Assembly (NCBI RefSeq): GCF_036687315.1
Contig: NZ_CP144683.1
Coordinates: forward strand, 2,860,001 to 2,924,000
Length of the DNA stretch: 64,000 nucleotides
Reading direction: 5' to 3'
From: Sphingopyxis sp. TUF1
Lineage (GTDB): Bacteria; Pseudomonadota; Alphaproteobacteria; Sphingomonadales; Sphingomonadaceae
Shown: piece by piece, positions 43,353 through 53,889 of the stretch
How the letters are laid out: each line of letters begins with the position of its first letter
How positions within the stretch are numbered: position 1 is the first letter of the stretch
Notes under the pieces: generated by a model
Databases searched by the model: none
The model's input: only the letters and a program-made list of their open reading frames with translations
What the model was told of the DNA's origin: nothing
Program-made: the position numbers and the translations under genes

Positions 43353-44209
43353 TCCTGATCCTTTAGCGCGAGCGCACGGGCGTAGATTTCGTGGCGGTCG
43401 CGGCCGAAGCGTTTGGCGACGGCCTTCGCCGCCTGAGCGACGGGCTTGTCGGCCATCGCGGTGTGCAGCGCGGCGTCGAGCGTCGCATCGTCGGCGTCTT
43501 CGGCGGCCGCTTCGCCGGGCGGGCCGACGATGATGACGATCTCGCCCTTGGGCGGCGCGTCTTCATAGCGCGCGGCGAGTTCGGCGAGCGGGCCCGTCAC
43601 GCATTCTTCGTAAAGCTTGGTGATTTCACGCGCGACCGCCGCTTCGCGATTGCCGAGCCCGGCGGCGAGCGCCGTCAGCGCCGCGGCGAGACGCGGGCCG
43701 CTTTCGTAAAAGACCAGCGTGGCGCGCAGGCTCGCGAACTCGGCGATCGTGTCGGCGCGTGCCTTGGCCTTGTTCGGCAGGAAGCCCGCGAAGAGGAAAC
43801 GATCGCTGGGCAGGCCCGACAGGGTGATCGCGGCAATGGCGGCGCACGGGCCGGGCAGGGTGGTGATATGACGCCCGGCGGCGCGCGCGTCGCGCACCAG
43901 CTTGTAACCGGGGTCCGAAATCAGCGGGGTTCCCGCGTCCGACACCAGCACGACGACTTCGCTTGCCATCCGCGCAACCAGCGCGGCGCGGGTGCGTTCG
44001 TCGCTGTGGTCGTGATAGGGGGTCATCGGCACGCGCAGACCAAGGTGCGCGAGCAGCTTGGCGGTGACGCGCGTATCCTCCGCCGCGATCAGGTCAGCCG
44101 ACGCCAGCGTCGCCGCGGCGCGCGCGCCGATGTCGCCGAGGTTGCCGATGGGGGTCGCGACGATATAGAGACCGGGCAAGGGAGAATCTGAGATGGTCGA
44201 ATCTGGCAT
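43349..44209 (-). CDS. rsmI: 16S rRNA (cytidine-1402-2'-O)-methyltransferase
   Basis: 286 residues of the TP_methylase (CbiF-like) fold. LYIVATPIGNLGDIGARA near residues 14-30 and the LVSDAGTPLISDPGYKLV motif near 85-102 are the family hallmarks, with TLPGPCAAIAA and FAGFLPNK following. It adds a 2'-O-methyl group at C1402 of 16S rRNA. Its ATG at 44209 lies inside the divergent LpoA-like gene. It is coupled to yraN at its 3' end. Confidence 0.95.
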   Translation of the reverse strand: MPDSTISDSPLPGLYIVATPIGNLGDIGARAAATLASADLIAAEDTRVTAKLLAHLGLRVPMTPYHDHSDERTRAALVARMASEVVVLVSDAGTPLISDPGYKLVRDARAAGRHITTLPGPCAAIAAITLSGLPSDRFLFAGFLPNKAKARADTIAEFASLRATLVFYESGPRLAAALTALAAGLGNREAAVAREITKLYEECVTGPLAELAARYEDAPPKGEIVIIVGPPGEAAAEDADDATLDAALHTAMADKPVAQAAKAVAKRFGRDRHEIYARALALKDQD

Positions 44210-45407
44210 GACGCCGAAAATGGCAGAAACTGCTGCCCAGCGCCAAAATAATGCGTCGCCGCGGCGGCAATTGCTGCGCGGACTGGGTGCGGTGGCGCTG
44301 GCGGGGGTGCTCGCCGCATGCCAGGTCGTGCCGAAGACCGGCGGCCCTGCAACCACACCGCCGCCGAGCGATCCCGGCGAAACCGTCGGCCCCGGCCTGC
44401 CCACCGACACCGACCGCCACCGCGTCGCGCTGCTCGTGCCGCAGACGGGCCCCAATGCCGACGTCGGCACCGCGATCGCCAATGCGACGACGCTGGCGCT
44501 GCTCGATTCGCGAACCGAGCGCGTGCGCATCACCACCTATGACACCGCGCTGGGCGCCGCCGCGGCGGCGCGGCAGGCGGTCGCGGACGGCAACAAGCTG
44601 ATCCTGGGGCCGCTGCTGAGCGAAGATGTCGCCGCGGTCGCGCCGATCGCCCGCGGCGCCAAAATTCCGGTGCTGAGCTTTTCCAACGATACGAGCGTCG
44701 CGGGCAACGGCGTGTTCATCATGGGCTTCGTCCCCGGCCAGTCGGTCGAGCGCATCGTCGCCTTTTCGCGCGCCAAGGGGCATCAGCGGTTCGGCGCTTT
44801 GGTGCCGAAAAATGTCTATGGCGATCGGTCGGCGGCATCGTTCCGCGCCGCAGTGACCGAGGCGGGCGGGACGCTCGTCGCGCTCGAAAGCTATGACCGC
44901 AGCGCCACCGCGCTGACCGGCGCAGCGCGGCGGCTGGCCAATGCGGGCGCGATGGACGCGGTGCTGATCGCCGACAGCGGCGGCAACGCCATTCGCGCGG
45001 TCCCGGTGATCAAGGGCGCGGGCGCGCGCCAGATCCTGGGCACCGAGCTGTGGAATACCGACGCGTCGCTGGGCGGCAATGCGGCGATGCGCGGCGCGTG
45101 GTTCGCGAGCGTGTCCGACGGGCTCTATGGCCAGCTGGCGACCAAATATCGCACGCGTTTCGGCCGTGCGCCGTACCGGCTTGCGAGCCTTGGCTATGAC
45201 TCGGTGCTGCTCACCGTGCGGATCGCGCGCGACTGGAAGCCGGGGACCAGTTTCCCGGCAAACCGGCTGCTCGCCGCCGACGGTTTCGGCGGCATCGACG
45301 GCATTTTCCGCTTCAACAACCGCGGCATCGCGCAGCGGGCGCTCGAGGTGAGCGAGATTGGTGCCGGGGGCTTTCGCGTCGTCGATCCCGCGCCGACGAA
45401 ATGGTGA
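44193..45407 (+). CDS. LpoA-like penicillin-binding protein activator lipoprotein
   Basis: 404 residues. A Tat-like start (SPRRQLLRGLGAVALAGVLA) runs into a lipobox ending LAAC, with Cys43 as the lipid site. The rest is a periplasmic-binding-protein fold (VALLVPQTGPNADVGTAIANATTLALLD) as in LpoA and the leucine-binding proteins. LpoA of gammaproteobacteria activates PBP1a; that role is inferred here. GGGAG precedes the ATG at 44193. The first 17 bases overlap the divergent rsmI start. Confidence 0.85.
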   Translation: MVESGMTPKMAETAAQRQNNASPRRQLLRGLGAVALAGVLAACQVVPKTGGPATTPPPSDPGETVGPGLPTDTDRHRVALLVPQTGPNADVGTAIANATTLALLDSRTERVRITTYDTALGAAAAARQAVADGNKLILGPLLSEDVAAVAPIARGAKIPVLSFSNDTSVAGNGVFIMGFVPGQSVERIVAFSRAKGHQRFGALVPKNVYGDRSAASFRAAVTEAGGTLVALESYDRSATALTGAARRLANAGAMDAVLIADSGGNAIRAVPVIKGAGARQILGTELWNTDASLGGNAAMRGAWFASVSDGLYGQLATKYRTRFGRAPYRLASLGYDSVLLTVRIARDWKPGTSFPANRLLAADGFGGIDGIFRFNNRGIAQRALEVSEIGAGGFRVVDPAPTKW

Positions 45408-45473
45408 GCGCGCCTATGTAGTGGCGGCGCGGCCACAGTGCGCCGAAAAGCGGCATCAAATGGCCGCCGCCAC

Positions 45474-45502
45474 CTTTACGGCGGCGCCGCGATCACTATA
45501 TG
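45474..45502 (+). promoter_or_regulatory. Possible infC promoter
   Basis: CTTTAC at 45474-45479, a 17-base spacer and TATATG at 45497-45502. The -10 matches those of rpoB and cspA; the -35 is weak. Confidence 0.4.
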
Positions 45503-45566
45503 AGCAGCGGGTGCGCCGCGCTTCGACGCCGCGCGCCCATATCGAAACGACCAAGGAGACACAGCT

Positions 45567-46115
45567 ATACGCCCGCCCATGACTCGCCGCCCGCTGGCGC
45601 CAATGCCGCCGAAGAACGGCCCGCGATATAATGAATTCATCGCCTCGCCCAAAGTCCGCGTGATCGACGAGGAAGGCGAAAATCTGGGCGTAATGCTGAC
45701 GGCCGAAGCAATCGAACAGGCGGCCGAGGTCGGGCTCGACCTGGTCGAAGTGTCCCCGAACGCCGACCCGCCGGTGTGCAAGTTCCTCGATGTGGGCAAA
45801 TTCAAATATGAGGCGCAGAAAAAAGCGAACCTCGCCCGCAAGAGCCAGAAGACGCAGGAGATCAAGGAGATCAAGATGCGTCCGAACATCGACGACCATG
45901 ATTTCGATGTGAAGATGCGCAAGGTCTTCGACTTCCTTGAGGAAGGCGACAAGGTCAAGATGACCATGCGTTTCCGCGGCCGCGAGATGAGCCACACCCA
46001 GCTGGGCCTGAACGTGCTCCAGCGCGTCGCCGAACTGACCGCCGAGGTCGCGAAGGTCGAAGCGCACCCGCGCACCGAAGGCCGCCAGATGCTGATGGTG
46101 CTGGCGCCGAAGTAG
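45567..46115 (+). CDS. infC: Translation initiation factor IF-3, apparent ATA start
   Basis: 182 residues from ATA at 45567. The N-domain has [20 protein letters not shown] and [21 protein letters not shown]; the linker and C-domain carry [22 protein letters not shown] and [11 protein letters not shown]. It sets start-codon fidelity on the 30S subunit. The ribosome site AAGGAG (45553-45558) is 8 bases from ATA but 20 from the first ATG at 45579, in the same frame. IF-3 genes often use rare start codons so that the factor represses its own mRNA. The ATG start would give 178 residues. Confidence 0.95.
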   Translation: MRPPMTRRPLAPMPPKNGPRYNEFIASPKVRVIDEEGENLGVMLTAEAIEQAAEVGLDLVEVSPNADPPVCKFLDVGKFKYEAQKKANLARKSQKTQEIKEIKMRPNIDDHDFDVKMRKVFDFLEEGDKVKMTMRFRGREMSHTQLGLNVLQRVAELTAEVAKVEAHPRTEGRQMLMVLAPK

Positions 46116-46133
46116 CGACCACGCGACAATGAT

Positions 46134-46223
46134 CGTCGCCCCCGCGAAGGCGGGGGCCGCCATCGGTTTATGCAGCGCCGCAGGAAAAGGCCGCCAGCGG
46201 CCCCCGCCTTCGCGGGGGCGACG
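46134..46223. repeat. Palindromic repeat, family II, second copy
   Basis: Arms CGTCGCCCCCGCGAAGGCGG and complement, as at 40974, sharing also GGGGCCGCCATCGG in the interior. It lies between the convergent infC and NRDE genes. Confidence 0.9.
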
Positions 46224-46230
46224 AGGCTAT

Positions 46231-46929
46231 TCAACCAATCCGAAAATCGAGGGCGGTCGTTCCACCGGGGCGGCCGCCTGCTTCGTATCGGCGCTCGACC
46301 ATCCGCACCGTGCCGTCCGCCGCCATCGCGACCAGCGTCGAGGCGCGCGTCCCGTAAACTTCGCCCATCAGGAACAGCGCCGGGTCGGCTTCGGCGGTCA
46401 GCGTGTCGAGCAGCCCTTCGGGATCGCTGCCTGCCGCGACCACTGCCGCGAGCGCGGCGCGCAGCCGTTCGGCGCGCGGGCAGGGGCGGTCAACGGGCTC
46501 GTTCGCGAGCGCGTGGACGCCGGGCGCAAGGATCGAGATGCGCGGCGCTGGCCGGTTGGTGAGAAGGCGCGGGCCGCCTACGCCCACGGCAAACAGATTG
46601 AAGGCGCTGAAGCAGTCGAGGTCGGGTGCGGCCGGATCGGCGAAGCGGCCCTGTCCATGCAGCAGGTCGGCGACGAGTGCGCCGCGCGATTCCTTCGTGG
46701 GATCGGGCATCGCGCCGCGCACGTTGGTCACGACGACGGCGCGGCCGCTCGGCTGATGGACGCCAAGCCATGTCCCGCCCGCCTGAAGGTCGCGCCCGGC
46801 AACGATGCCGCTGCCATCCTCCCACATGTGCAGCGACGCGGCGGCGCGCGCGTGAAACTCGTCGCGATTGCCGATAAGGATGAGCGGCCAGTCGGGGTGG
46901 ACGCGGTGGGCAAGGGCGACGACGCACAT
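46231..46929 (-). CDS. NRDE/TANGO2 family Ntn-hydrolase-like protein
   Basis: 232 residues. The start at 46929 exposes Cys2 (MCVVALAHRV) after methionine removal, the expected nucleophile. LILIGNRDEFHARA near 17-30 is the NRDE signature, and GGTWLGVHQPSGRAVVVTNVR follows. The family is conserved from bacteria to humans (TANGO2) with an unsettled function, possibly in heme or lipid handling. Confidence 0.88.
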   Translation of the reverse strand: MCVVALAHRVHPDWPLILIGNRDEFHARAAASLHMWEDGSGIVAGRDLQAGGTWLGVHQPSGRAVVVTNVRGAMPDPTKESRGALVADLLHGQGRFADPAAPDLDCFSAFNLFAVGVGGPRLLTNRPAPRISILAPGVHALANEPVDRPCPRAERLRAALAAVVAAGSDPEGLLDTLTAEADPALFLMGEVYGTRASTLVAMAADGTVRMVERRYEAGGRPGGTTALDFRIG

Positions 46930-47058
46930 GCGCGCCCATATCGGTCGTCGCGCGCGATTTGCCAAGCCAGTGCCGTGGTGTATTGCCCAAATATATCACT
47001 AATTGCCGACGCAGCGGAATGATGATAGCCTCCGCCCATCTTTCTGAAGGGGGAGACG

Positions 47059-47499
47059 ATGATGACGGACGCCGGTAAAACGCCCTGGCACCTGTGGGTG
47101 GTGGGGATCGTGTCGCTGCTCTGGAACGCCTTTGGCGCGTTCGACTATGTGATGACCAAGCTCAAGAATCCCGACTATATGGCGGCGTTCACGCCCGAGC
47201 AGCAGGCTTATTTCCACAGCTTTCCCCTGTGGGCCAATGCGGGCTGGGCGCTGGGGGTGTGGGGATCGGTGCTGGGATCGGTGCTACTGCTCGCGCGCAG
47301 CCGTCACGCGGTGACCGCATTTCTGCTTTCGCTCGTCGGGCTGGCGATCAGCAGTCTCTATCAGTTCGGGATGCATTATGGCGATCTGGAGCGGATGTTC
47401 GGGACGTTTCCGATGATCTTTACCGCGGTGATCTGGGTGATTGTGATTGCGCTGTTTCTGTATGCGCGGGCGCAGGCGGCGAAGGGTGTGCTGCGGTAG
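47059..47499 (+). CDS. Small integral membrane protein
   Basis: 146 residues with four hydrophobic helices (near 12-30, 58-78, 85-105 and 118-140). GGGGGAG precedes a double ATG at 47059/47062. The pattern TPWHLWVVGIVSLLWNAFGAFDYVMT resembles a family of small sphingomonad membrane proteins. Function unknown. Confidence 0.78.
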   Translation: MMTDAGKTPWHLWVVGIVSLLWNAFGAFDYVMTKLKNPDYMAAFTPEQQAYFHSFPLWANAGWALGVWGSVLGSVLLLARSRHAVTAFLLSLVGLAISSLYQFGMHYGDLERMFGTFPMIFTAVIWVIVIALFLYARAQAAKGVLR

Positions 47500-47524
47500 G
47501 GCAGGTCAGCTTTAGGATTGAAAT

Positions 47525-47656
47525 CCTCCCTGTCGCGCAGCGATGGGGAGGGGGACCGCCGCCGCAGGCGGTGGTGGAGGGGCCGCGACGTCGGCGCCAA
47601 TGCCCCTCCGTCAGCGCTTCGCGCTGCCACCTCCCCATCGCTACGCGACAGGGAGG
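47525..47656. repeat. 132-bp palindromic element, family III, copy 2
   Basis: Ends CCTCCCTGTCGCG and CGCGACAGGGAGG. Inside are GGGGGACCGCCGCCGCAGGC and CCCCTCCGTCAGCGCTTCGC, found also in copy 3 and, as complement, in copy 1. It lies between convergent genes. Confidence 0.92.
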
Positions 47657-47683
47657 ATCTTAGGGCCGCGACCCGCCGCCGTT

Positions 47684-49189
47684 CTACCGCGACCGGATGA
47701 ACGCGCGCACGTCCTCCGACAGTTTCCGACGGTCCTCGTCGCGGATGTACATCATGTGGCCCGCGCCATAATAGGTGTACTGAATGCGATCCTGCGGGAT
47801 GCCGGTGCGTGACAGCGCATATTCGGCGGCGAAGAAGGGCGTTGCGAAATCATACCAGCCCTGCGCGACGAGCACGCGCAGCCCGCTGTTTTCGCGCATC
47901 GCCTGTCCGATCCAGGGCGCGACGTTCAGATAGGCGTTGCTGTCGCGGCCACCGATGCGCCAGTCCCATTGGCCGCCGATCCGCCCGATCGACTGATATT
48001 CGCGGTCGGTCTTGAACCCCAGCCCGTCGCGGCTCCAGCTGTTGATCGCCGCAGTATAGCTCGCATCGATACCATAGAAGCTGGGGTCGTTGTCCGGGGT
48101 TTCGCCGGCGCTGTCATAATCCTTGCCCGTATAGCGGCTGTCGAGACGCCCGACGGTCAGGCCGCGGTCGCGCAGCAGTTCCTTGTAGAAGCGCGCGGGC
48201 GTGACGCGCAGGTCCGCCTGTTCGAGATAGGTTTCGGACAGGCCGGTGAAGCGCGCGAGCTCACGGCGGATTGCGGCGCGCTCCTCGCCCTGCAACTTCT
48301 GCCCTTTGAGCAGCGCGGTCGCATAGGGGCCGATCGCCCATTGCCGCGCCTCTTCGGCGAAAGCCTCGACCGACGCGGCGCTCGCCTTGCCGTGATAGAG
48401 CGCGGTGACCGCCATCGACGGCAGGTTGGTGACGGGCGAAAGCTCGTTGCCCGGCGTGTCGGCGCCCGCCGCGAAATCGAGCACGGTCGAAATCAGGATC
48501 AGCCCGTTGAAGGCAACGTCATTGAACGTCGCGTTCATCAGCTGGTGCGCGACCGCGGCGGTGCGGGTGGTGCCATAGCTTTCGCCGCCGAGATATTTGG
48601 GGCTGTTCCAGCGGCCATTGTCGGCGAGCCAGCGGCGGATGACTTCCGCAACGAGTTTCGCGTCCTGCGTGACCCCATAATAATCCTCGGGGTCGGCCTT
48701 GCCGATCAGATGCGAGAAGCCCGTGCCCGGCGGGTCGATGAACACGACGTCGGTAACGTCCATCAAGGCGTCGGGATTGTCGACGATGGGGTAGGGCGGC
48801 GCGCCGTCGTCGACGCCGGTGCCGGGGATCGCGACGCGCTTGGGCCCGAACGCGCCCATCATCAACCAGACGGTGCCCGATCCGGGGCCGCCGTTGAACA
48901 GGAAGGTCACGGGGCGGCTGGGGTCGCGCGGTTCCTTGACATAGGATGTGGTGACGACCGCGACTTCGGGTACACCGTCCTCGTTCTTGATGACCGTCTC
49001 GCCGATCGTCGCGGCATAGTTTATCCGCTGGCCGCCGAAGGTGCCGCTGAGTTTGGTGGTGCGGATTTGCGGTTCGTAATCGGCGGCGGGCTTTTCGGCC
49101 TTTGCCTTGTCATTCTTGTCCTCGGCATGGACGATGGCAGGAACCGCAGCGGCAAGCGCCAGCGCGATCAGCGACAGACCCGATTTCAT
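47684..49189 (-). CDS. S10 family serine carboxypeptidase, exported
   Basis: 501 residues with a signal peptide (SLIALALAAAVPAIVHAE). The S10 motifs NGGPGSG near 98-104 and GGESYGTTR (nucleophilic Ser) near 192-200 are present, and GAGHM near the C-terminus holds the His. It would trim C-terminal residues from peptides in the periplasm. GGGGAG precedes the ATG at 49189; a longer in-frame start at 49246 would add 19 residues before the signal. No operon partner. Confidence 0.92.
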   Translation of the reverse strand: MKSGLSLIALALAAAVPAIVHAEDKNDKAKAEKPAADYEPQIRTTKLSGTFGGQRINYAATIGETVIKNEDGVPEVAVVTTSYVKEPRDPSRPVTFLFNGGPGSGTVWLMMGAFGPKRVAIPGTGVDDGAPPYPIVDNPDALMDVTDVVFIDPPGTGFSHLIGKADPEDYYGVTQDAKLVAEVIRRWLADNGRWNSPKYLGGESYGTTRTAAVAHQLMNATFNDVAFNGLILISTVLDFAAGADTPGNELSPVTNLPSMAVTALYHGKASAASVEAFAEEARQWAIGPYATALLKGQKLQGEERAAIRRELARFTGLSETYLEQADLRVTPARFYKELLRDRGLTVGRLDSRYTGKDYDSAGETPDNDPSFYGIDASYTAAINSWSRDGLGFKTDREYQSIGRIGGQWDWRIGGRDSNAYLNVAPWIGQAMRENSGLRVLVAQGWYDFATPFFAAEYALSRTGIPQDRIQYTYYGAGHMMYIRDEDRRKLSEDVRAFIRSR

Positions 49190-49285
49190 AAACTTGTCTC
49201 CCCGTTTTGAAGCGCGGACGCTAATCCGCGCGCGGGGAGGGGGCAAGGGTGCTGGTCGGGTGTAGCGGGGTTTTGGTCGAAGGGG

Positions 49286-49612
49286 TCAGGCGGCGCGCGG
49301 GACGATGCGGTCCAGTTCGCCGTTCAATGCGCGCTTGGCTTCGAGCAACTCGTGGTCGAGTTGCAAGCCAAGGAAAAAGCCTTCCGACATACGGAAATAT
49401 CGGGCGAGGCGCAGGTCAAGGTCCGCATCCATATCGGCTTCGCCGTCGATCACGGCCTGTATCTGCCGTGCCGAGACCCCTAGCGCCTTGGCAAGCGCCG
49501 CCGCGTCCATGCCCAGCGGTTCCATGAATTCGGACAGCAGCAATTCGCCGGCGTGGCTGTTGTGCAGCCAGTCGGGATTAGTGGTAGTCCGTGATTTCGA
49601 CTTGCTCTGCAT
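49286..49612 (-). CDS. higA: HigA-type antitoxin
   Basis: 108 residues. An XRE helix-turn-helix (LGMDAAALAKALGVSARQIQAVI) near residues 33-55 and HigA-like SHAGELLLSEFMEPLG before it. It should neutralise the HigB-like toxin and repress the operon. It is last in the operon, toxin first, the usual HigBA order. Its start lies within the 3' end of the toxin gene (35-base overlap). Confidence 0.9.
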   Translation of the reverse strand: MQSKSKSRTTTNPDWLHNSHAGELLLSEFMEPLGMDAAALAKALGVSARQIQAVIDGEADMDADLDLRLARYFRMSEGFFLGLQLDHELLEAKRALNGELDRIVPRAA

Positions 49613-49859
49613 GTTCGTCTTTCCAGACGAAACATATACGCCATTTCATATTAATGGAAATCGAATGTTGCCCGGCCCGATCGCGCTCCAACGCGTGAAG
49701 GCGGTTCGATGGCGGATTGCGCAGATCGTCAAGCGTCCGGGCGCGATTGAGCAGTTTAAGCTTGTCCAGCGCGCGATTCTGGATGTCCGAAGGCAGCTTC
49801 CGGCTCCGTTCGCCGTTCCAGATTTTTTCGGTTTCGGGATCGGCGAACGAGCGGATCAT
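49578..49859 (-). CDS. higB: HigB-type toxin (RelE/ParE fold)
   Basis: 93 residues. MIRSFADPETEKIWNGERSR is the typical HigB start; LKLLNRARTLDDLRNPPSNRLHALERDR and NMKWRICFVWKD carry the basic residues for ribosome-bound mRNA cleavage. Its ATG overlaps the upstream gene by 4 bases (ATGA), so it is the middle gene of a three-gene operon rather than the first. Confidence 0.9.
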   Translation of the reverse strand: MIRSFADPETEKIWNGERSRKLPSDIQNRALDKLKLLNRARTLDDLRNPPSNRLHALERDRAGQHSISINMKWRICFVWKDEHAEQVEITDYH

Positions 49860-50308
49860 CTGCGAAGCTCGTCCAGGCGATGCCAGTCGTTGTCCGCAGG
49901 CCGCCTCGCATACCAGAAGCGCCAACCATTCACTTTCGTGCCGGAAATTGCACCCGCGGCATCGGAAGGGCTTCGACGAACCTTGCCATTCTCATCGATC
50001 CAAAGTTCATCGCGGATCTCGGCGCGATAAGTCTTGCCCTTGTAAGTGGCTCGGAACCTCGTGCCGTCCGGAAAAAATACGTTGCCGATCCAGGCTCCCG
50101 GCCCCGAACCGATCTGGTTGGCGAGGATTGCGCCGAGGGCATTGACCGGCGAATTGCGCAATTCATCCCTCTCTTTTTTGGATGCCGTCACTTCCTCGCC
50201 GATCGTGAGCAGTCTGCGCAGAACGTCGTTATAGGTGTCGTCCTCCGTCCGACGGAGAAGCGTGAGCGCCTTGTAAACATCAAAATCGACATCGATCTGC
50301 ATGGCCAT
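49856..50308 (-). CDS. DUF4357/RAMA-like domain protein, first gene of the HigBA operon
   Basis: 150 residues. The first 45 (DVDFDVYKALTLLRRTEDDTYNDVLRRLL) resemble a ribbon-helix-helix or short helical DNA-binding segment. The C-terminal part, GTRFRATYKGKTYRAEI...RSPSDAAGAI...NGWRFW, is the layout of DUF4357/RAMA-like domains that are often tied to restriction or other DNA-defence genes. GGGAGAAAGA precedes the ATG and overlaps a palindrome at 50313. It may be a third regulator of the toxin pair; function is inferred. Confidence 0.75.
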   Translation of the reverse strand: MAMQIDVDFDVYKALTLLRRTEDDTYNDVLRRLLTIGEEVTASKKERDELRNSPVNALGAILANQIGSGPGAWIGNVFFPDGTRFRATYKGKTYRAEIRDELWIDENGKVRRSPSDAAGAISGTKVNGWRFWYARRPADNDWHRLDELRR

Positions 50309-50312
50309 TCTT

Positions 50313-50335
50313 TCTCCCGTAGAATCTACCGGAGA
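50313..50335. promoter_or_regulatory. Operator palindrome of the toxin-antitoxin operon
   Basis: TCTCCCGTAGA-A-TCTACCGGAGA, two 11-base arms matching at 10 positions around one central base. It begins 5 bases before the first ATG, over the ribosome site, as for autoregulated toxin-antitoxin operons. Confidence 0.65.
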
Positions 50336-50420
50336 GAAAATAGATTGTCAATGTGCCGTTGCATTGGGATGGCGTGGTGTGAAGCGACGCATCAGATCTG
50401 GCGGCTCCCCGACTTCTTCC

Positions 50421-50522
50421 GTCATGCTGAATTTGTTTCAGCATCCATGACCTGAACTTTCGTCAAACGCAGAGTAAATCGGAAGGGCGGACCATGGATG
50501 CTGAAATAAGTTCAGCATGACG
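50421..50522. repeat. Palindromic repeat, family VII (CGTCATGCTGAA type)
   Basis: Arms CGTCATGCTGAATTTGTTTC and GAAATAAGTTCAGCATGACG, with GCATCCATG and its complement inside. It lies between the toxin-antitoxin operon and uvrB. It is less GC-rich than the other repeats, and only one copy occurs here. Confidence 0.85.
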
Positions 50523-50584
50523 ATGGCAGGTGGCGAGGGGTTATTCACCTTCCTTTGACGCGGCTTGGCCAATCTGCATCGATC

Positions 50585-52771
<2,187 letters not shown>

Positions 52772-52854
52772 TGCCAGTAATATGGTATCGATGGGGCGGG
52801 TCCACAATCGCAATGACAAGAAACGCTGAGCGGCGAGTCTTCAGGAGACAGGCA

Positions 52855-53367
52855 ATGAAAAAAATGATGATGGTTGCGGCGCTCGGCACGCTGATGGCGG
52901 TGTCGGGCTGCAGCAAGGAAGAGAATGCCGGCGGTACGGTGAAGCGCGAGGCGGGCAACTGGAAAACCGAAGTCAAGCTGGTGAAGTTCGAAGTTCCCGG
53001 GATGCCGCCCGAAATGAAGGACGGCATGACGAAAATGGTCGAGGGCGCGAGCGGCATGGACCAATGCTTCACGCAGGAACAGGTCGACAAGGAAGATATT
53101 GCCGCCGAACTCGCCAAGGGGCCGGGCAATGGCGGCCAGTGCAACTGGTCGAAAAAGGATGTCTCGGGCGGGAATATCGATGTCGCCGGCACCTGTACCG
53201 CCAATGGCCAGACGGTCGAAATGGCGATGAACGGCACCGTCGATGCGAAAAAGTCCGACGTCACGATCACGACCAAGGGCAAAGCGCCGGCCGGCGGGGA
53301 GATGGAAATGGTGATGCAGATGGTGAGCACGCACACCGGCCCGTGCAAAGCACCGGCAACGACCTGA
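52855..53367 (+). CDS. DUF3617 lipoprotein
   Basis: 170 residues. The lipobox is AVSGC at residues 15-19 after a short signal (MKKMMMVAALGTLM). DUF3617 features follow: WKTEVKLVKFEVPGMPPEMK, MDQCFTQEQV and the cysteines in GGQCNWSKKD and VAGTCTANG. CAGGAGA precedes the ATG at 52855. The family is periplasmic and of unknown function. Confidence 0.9.
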   Translation: MKKMMMVAALGTLMAVSGCSKEENAGGTVKREAGNWKTEVKLVKFEVPGMPPEMKDGMTKMVEGASGMDQCFTQEQVDKEDIAAELAKGPGNGGQCNWSKKDVSGGNIDVAGTCTANGQTVEMAMNGTVDAKKSDVTITTKGKAPAGGEMEMVMQMVSTHTGPCKAPATT

Positions 53368-53889
53368 ACAAGCGTAGGCCTGAGCACCGAATTACGGGGG
53401 CGTCGCTGGCAAGCGGCGCCCCTTTTGTCATGGCGCCGACGGTCCGGCCTTCGCCGCGCGGCGATCCGCGTTGAGCCTATCAATCAGTGGTGACGGAAAT
53501 CGACTTGCCGGGCGGCGAACAGGTGGGGCTGTGTGGCCGCCCGGCGAAGTCTTGAAATGAGGCTCGAGGGGATTCGAACGATGCCAGGGACCAGCTCGCA
53601 CCATTCGCCTTGGGCCTCAACCGCATTGATCGAGATCGCCGCGGATACGAAAATAATGACAGAATTCCCGAAACGGGGCAGTTACAAGGGGTCACATGCC
53701 ACCATGTCGCCATCTGATAACCCTTTGTTAACCCGTTCTCGCGCTTTTCGGTCGCGGATTGGCGCGGGCGCCGGTTTCTGATACAAGGTCTGGGCGGCTT
53801 GTTACCGTTACGAGGGCGTAACAAAGGGTGGCCGTGCCGAATGATTAGCGTATCCACCGTACCGCCCGATCGGGGCATCAGGGGGTAGC
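53368..53889. other. Spacer with a terminator and a possible decayed gene
   Basis: Apart from the terminator at 53397, this 522-base spacer has no convincing gene. On the minus strand a frame of about 65 codons ending near 53485 (… GEWCELVPGIVRIPSSLIS …) has a codon pattern that looks coding but lacks a start, so it may be a remnant. The spacer should also carry the promoter of the TPR gene. Confidence 0.4.
53397..53426 (+). terminator. Terminator of the DUF3617 gene
   Basis: GGGGCGTCGCT-GGCA-AGCGGCGCCCC forms an 11-base-pair stem with one G-T pair, followed by TTTT. Confidence 0.85.

Noticed and set aside
53558..53579. TGAGGCTCGAGGGGATTCGAAC, resembling the complement of a tRNA 3' end
   Set aside because: The 5' half of the T-stem does not pair, no anticodon or D arm follows, and no CCA is present. 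It could be an attachment-site scar, but it does not match the tRNA-Met next to the integrase.
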